Assembly (NCBI GenBank): GCA_964486935.1
Contig: CAZAPG010000006.1
Span: 156,778 to 220,777 of the forward strand
DNA length: 64,000 nt
Direction: 5' to 3'
Source: CAZAPG01 sp964486935
GTDB taxonomy: Bacteria > Chloroflexota > Anaerolineae > 4572-78 > J111
This document shows positions 61,502 through 64,000 of this stretch, piece by piece. Within the stretch, counting starts at the first letter, position 1, and each line of letters begins with the position of its first letter. A program made the translations under genes and the position numbers. The notes under the pieces were generated by a model. That model did not search any database. It was not told the origin of the DNA and saw nothing but the letters and a program-made list of their open reading frames with translations.

Positions 61502-62527
61502 TCAGCCGGTTACAATTTCTACGTTCAGCAGGCGCAACACCGATTGGATGGGGTTGATGAGCGTAGCCCGGCCAGAGCCGGCAAACAGCAGCCCCACAAT
61601 GTTACCGCTTTCATCCAGTACGGCAGAACCGGAGTCGCCGCCTTCGCTCATGCCGGTAGCCATCAGTTGATTGGTAAAGGAGGCGGTGCGGCCATTGTAG
61701 TCAACCGAGGTGGTCACATCAACCTGGCTGATGCGCCCCTGGGTGTAACCGGTAGTGCGGCCCGTTTTCTGTACAGGCATCCCCAGCGCGGCCTTGCCCA
61801 CGCCTTTAGGGGCGCCAATTTGCAGAATCTGGCCGGTCACCAACGCAGAGTTTAACGGACGGGCTACAGCGGCGTCTACCAAATTTTCGCCGGGAGAGGT
61901 TTTATAGGCCATCATCCGGTGGCTGGAGCCAAGTTTCTCGGCTACCAGATTTAGAATTTTTTCAACGGTAGTGGCCACGTTGCAACTGGCGCCCTCGCCG
62001 CCAAAATCAAGGGGCACAAAGCCCACCAGGGTAGCCACTTTATCTTCGGGTGTGCCGCCATCGTAGCGGCCCGGTTGAATAATGGGGTCGCCGGGTTGGG
62101 CGCTGTTCACATTGGCCAGCACGTGATTGTTGCTAAGAATCAACAACTCATTCCCGCGCCGAACCAGACAACCAAAGGTGCCGGCGGTTACATCGGCGTG
62201 GCCCATGGATACGCCGGGCGGGATAGTAGGCCGCCAGCGCTGGCGGGTACGCAGGCTTTCGGCGGTGGCGGGGGCCTGTCCGGCCAAAAACCTTCCGGTT
62301 TCAACCACGTCCGTTTTGATGCCGTCAATATCGCGCGGCACTTTATCGCTCTCGGCCAGTTGGGCCAGCGGCATTTTTTTTATCACATTGACCACCACGG
62401 CCAGGTCGTCGGTCAGCCCTTCGGCGGTTTCTTTAAAACCCACGCCCACCCCCACCACGTTTGTGCGGGTCAACAAGTGGCGCAAATTTTGCTGTTTAAT
62501 GGCAATTGCTTTGTCCAGGTCAACCAT
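61502..62527 (-). CDS. Trypsin-like serine protease with N-terminal prodomain-like region
   Basis: 341 residues from ATG 62527, preceded by GGGGAGAGG; the frame opens upstream at 62575 inside the neighbouring gene. Residues 5-80 form a domain with VVGVGVGFKETAEGLTDDLA and VVVNVIKKMP. The protease domain (105-341) has His135 (LSNNHVLAN), probable Asp218 (ENLVDAAVARP) and Ser299 (EGGDSGSAV). No signal peptide is visible, so it may work inside the cell. The N-terminal domain is also encoded as a separate upstream gene. Confidence 0.87.
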   Translation of the reverse strand: MVDLDKAIAIKQQNLRHLLTRTNVVGVGVGFKETAEGLTDDLAVVVNVIKKMPLAQLAESDKVPRDIDGIKTDVVETGRFLAGQAPATAESLRTRQRWRPTIPPGVSMGHADVTAGTFGCLVRRGNELLILSNNHVLANVNSAQPGDPIIQPGRYDGGTPEDKVATLVGFVPLDFGGEGASCNVATTVEKILNLVAEKLGSSHRMMAYKTSPGENLVDAAVARPLNSALVTGQILQIGAPKGVGKAALGMPVQKTGRTTGYTQGRISQVDVTTSVDYNGRTASFTNQLMATGMSEGGDSGSAVLDESGNIVGLLFAGSGRATLINPIQSVLRLLNVEIVTG

Positions 62528-62807
62528 AGCCTCTCCCCGATTTTTGCGCTTTGAATTGACCCACCTCCTGCACATCGGTGGGGATGCCCTCTAACTGGGG
62601 CGGAACCACATCTCTGGCAGCCAGCGCAGAGAGGGGTTTTTTCTCGGTAACGTTAACTACAATGGCAATTTGGTCGGTGAGTTGGCGATTAATTTCTTTC
62701 AGGCCCACGCCCACGCCAATCACATTGGCCAGCTTGAGCAAGCTTTTTTCGTGCCGGGCCTTTATCTGGGTAGCCTGTTGTATTGCTGGGTCCATAGTCG
62801 TATCCAT
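62520..62807 (-). CDS. Free-standing copy of the protease N-terminal domain
   Basis: 95 residues. ANVIGVGVGLKEINRQLTDQ, IAIVVNVTEKKPLSALAARD and IPTDVQEVGQF align throughout with residues 5-80 of the adjacent protease (TNVVGVGVGFKETAEGLTDD, VVVNVIKKMPLAQLAESD, IKTDVVETGRF). There is no catalytic domain. It overlaps the protease start by eight bases. It could be an inhibitor or folding partner that mimics the protease prodomain. An ATG 12 bases in is an alternative start. Confidence 0.78.
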   Translation of the reverse strand: MDTTMDPAIQQATQIKARHEKSLLKLANVIGVGVGLKEINRQLTDQIAIVVNVTEKKPLSALAARDVVPPQLEGIPTDVQEVGQFKAQKSGRGYG

Positions 62808-62924
62808 CCTTTGAGCCGATAAACTACTCTATTATACCGCATATTTAACATGTCAAAAATCATCTGTTCAAATTGACACCCCCGATTTGCCTGATTATTG
62901 CATGTAAAGTATCATTGGCCGCTG

Positions 62925-62951
62925 TTGGCACTCAATAATTCTGAGTGCCAG
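62925..62951. promoter_or_regulatory. CIRCE operator 1 (HrcA site)
   Basis: TTGGCACTC, nine bases, GAGTGCCAG: seven of nine pairs complementary and one base per half away from the consensus TTAGCACTC-N9-GAGTGCTAA. Confidence 0.85.
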
Positions 62952-63010
62952 GCTAGCTCCGTAATCATCATTTAAAATTCCCCCGACAAAATTGCCAACC
63001 TCATACCAAT

Positions 63011-63037
63011 TTAGCACTCAAGGTGTAAGAGTGCTAA
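63011..63037. promoter_or_regulatory. CIRCE operator 2 (perfect)
   Basis: TTAGCACTC, nine bases, GAGTGCTAA: exact consensus HrcA operator, upstream of the promoter. Confidence 0.97.
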
Positions 63038-63053
63038 AATTGACCTTCCGAAT

Positions 63054-63082
63054 TTGCCAATTTAATTTGTTTGCAGTATTAT
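63054..63082 (+). promoter_or_regulatory. groES: groES promoter
   Basis: TTGCCA (63054-63059) and TATTAT (63077-63082) are 17 bases apart, between CIRCE 2 and CIRCE 3. Confidence 0.7.
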
Positions 63083-63092
63083 ACCCCCTCAC

Positions 63093-63119
63093 CTGGCACT
63101 CTAGCTGGTTAAGTGCTAA
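63093..63119. promoter_or_regulatory. CIRCE operator 3 at the transcription start
   Basis: CTGGCACTC, nine bases, AAGTGCTAA: near-consensus, positioned just after the -10 box, where HrcA would block initiation. Confidence 0.85.
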
Positions 63120-63161
63120 ATACGCAAATAAATTATTTCAAATTAAGGAGGTAATACTCTA

Positions 63162-63449
63162 ATGAATCTTAAGCCGTTAGGTGACCGATTAATTGTTGAG
63201 CCGATTGAGCAAGAAGAAATGACCGCCAGCGGCATTGTGCTGCCGGAAACAGCCAAAGAAAAGCCCATGCAGGGCAAAGTACTGGCTGCCGGCCCCGGCG
63301 GGCGCAAAGACGATGGCTCTCGGATAGCCATGGATGTTAAAGTTGGCGACAAGGTTTTGTACGCCAAATATGCCGGCACCGAAGTAAAGCTGAACGACAA
63401 AAAATATCTAATTCTTAAAGAGTCCGACGTACTCGCAATTGTAGAATAA
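63162..63449 (+). CDS. groES: Co-chaperonin GroES
   Basis: 95 residues. MNLKPLGDRLIVEPIEQEE, the mobile loop ASGIVLPETAKEKPMQG and GDKVLYAKYAGTEVKL are standard. AAGGAGG lies nine bases before the ATG. Caps the GroEL chamber. Heat-induced through HrcA, given the CIRCE sites. Confidence 0.98.
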   Translation: MNLKPLGDRLIVEPIEQEEMTASGIVLPETAKEKPMQGKVLAAGPGGRKDDGSRIAMDVKVGDKVLYAKYAGTEVKLNDKKYLILKESDVLAIVE

Positions 63450-63470
63450 CATCACAAGGAGGTTATGATA

Positions 63471-64000
63471 ATGGCAAAACAACTTGCTTTTAGAGAAGAT
63501 GCTCGTCGAAGATTGAAAATTGGGGTGGACATTCTGGCCGACGCCGTAAAAACCACCCTTGGCCCCAAAGGCCGCAACGTGGCCCTGGATAAAAAATGGG
63601 GCGCTCCCACCGTTACCCACGATGGCGTAACCGTGGCCAAGGAAATTGAGCTGGAAGACCCCTATGAAAACATGGGCGCTCAACTGCTAAAAGAGGCCGC
63701 CACCAAAACCAACGATGTGGCCGGCGATGGCACCACCACCGCCACCGTACTGGCCCAGGCTATTGTAACTGAAGGGTTGAAAAACGTGGCCGCCGGGGCC
63801 AACCCCATGCTGCTCAAACGCGGTATCGAACTGGCCGCCGAAAAAGCCTCTCAGTCCATTCGCAACAGCGCCATCGAAGTCAAAGGCAAAGATGATATTG
63901 CCCATGTTGCCAGCATCTCTGCTGCCGACGAAGAAATTGGCAACCTGATTGCCGACGTGATGGATAAAGTTGGCAAAGACGGTGTCATCACCGTTGAAGA
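63471..64000 (+). CDS. groEL: Chaperonin GroEL, N-terminal part
   Basis: The first 176 codons; the gene runs off the window. MAKQLAFREDARRRLKIGVD, TLGPKGRNVALDKKWGAPTV, THDGVTVAKEIELEDPYENM and the ATP site NDVAGDGTTTATVLAQAI with its catalytic Asp are present. AAGGAGG precedes the ATG, 21 bases after groES. Confidence 0.98.
   Translation, partial: MAKQLAFREDARRRLKIGVDILADAVKTTLGPKGRNVALDKKWGAPTVTHDGVTVAKEIELEDPYENMGAQLLKEAATKTNDVAGDGTTTATVLAQAIVTEGLKNVAAGANPMLLKRGIELAAEKASQSIRNSAIEVKGKDDIAHVASISAADEEIGNLIADVMDKVGKDGVITVE

Larger units (their letters stand above)
62808..63161. other. groESL control region
   Basis: No gene seen. It contains three CIRCE operators and a sigma-70-type promoter, listed separately. 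Confidence 0.85.

Overview
The window looks like a chromosomal segment of a Chloroflexota bacterium (Anaerolineae/Caldilineae-like; inference from gene content, not from a search). Support: moderately high GC with AT-rich promoters, a fused CrtYcd lycopene cyclase, FAS1 protein with an LPxTG-like tail, CarH-type B12 regulator, tsaE-tsaB-rimI cluster, HrcA/CIRCE-controlled groESL, and many GAF/PAS kinases. No tRNA, rRNA, CRISPR array or intact transposon was seen.

Region 1 (1-24 kb) reads as a photoprotection island. A CarH-like cobalamin photoreceptor (14473-15795) heads a minus-strand run of ABC exporter genes, a CrtD-like desaturase, a histidine kinase and a DICT-domain protein. Divergent from it is an acyl-ACP desaturase. 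Further out lie a fused lycopene cyclase, a cytochrome P450 (possible carotene hydroxylase), a hydrolase and crtI, and on the other side a FAS1 protein, a peroxiredoxin-like gene, an SDR, a photolyase and folE. Three promoter regions (about 8914-8996, 15948-15979, 20278-20324) share GACAAA boxes repeated at exactly 11 bp, the geometry known for CarH operators. The peroxiredoxin-like gene has an in-frame UGA exactly where the first Cys of CxxC is expected, followed by a bacterial-SECIS-like hairpin, and is best read as a selenoprotein.

Region 2 (22-36 kb): uvrC, a BtpA-family gene, an AT-rich segment with two copies of a 142-bp structured RNA-like element around an orphan winged-helix gene, an M48 protease (apparently frameshifted), a STAND-like ATPase with winged helix, an OmpR-type regulator, a uracil-DNA glycosylase, rimI-tsaB-tsaE, a phosphoesterase, a DUF4349 lipoprotein and a cNMP-binding/bacterial-PH membrane protein.

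Region 3 (36-49 kb): two multi-membrane proteins of GT-C-like appearance, a TIM-barrel isomerase, methylmalonyl-CoA epimerase and mutase, a Ser/Thr kinase, a saccharopine-dehydrogenase-like enzyme and a two-component pair.

Region 4 (49-60 kb): a nearly complete shikimate/chorismate operon (DAHP synthase, tyrA, aroA, aroE, aroC, aroK, aroB, aroQ) interrupted by an MNT/HEPN toxin-antitoxin-like pair, a Uma2 remnant, a Nudix hydrolase and a bisphosphate nucleotidase. Region 5 (60-64 kb): a coiled-coil protein, a membrane-anchored SGNH hydrolase, a trypsin-like protease beside a free-standing copy of its own N-terminal domain, and groES-groEL (cut by the window end) behind three CIRCE operators.
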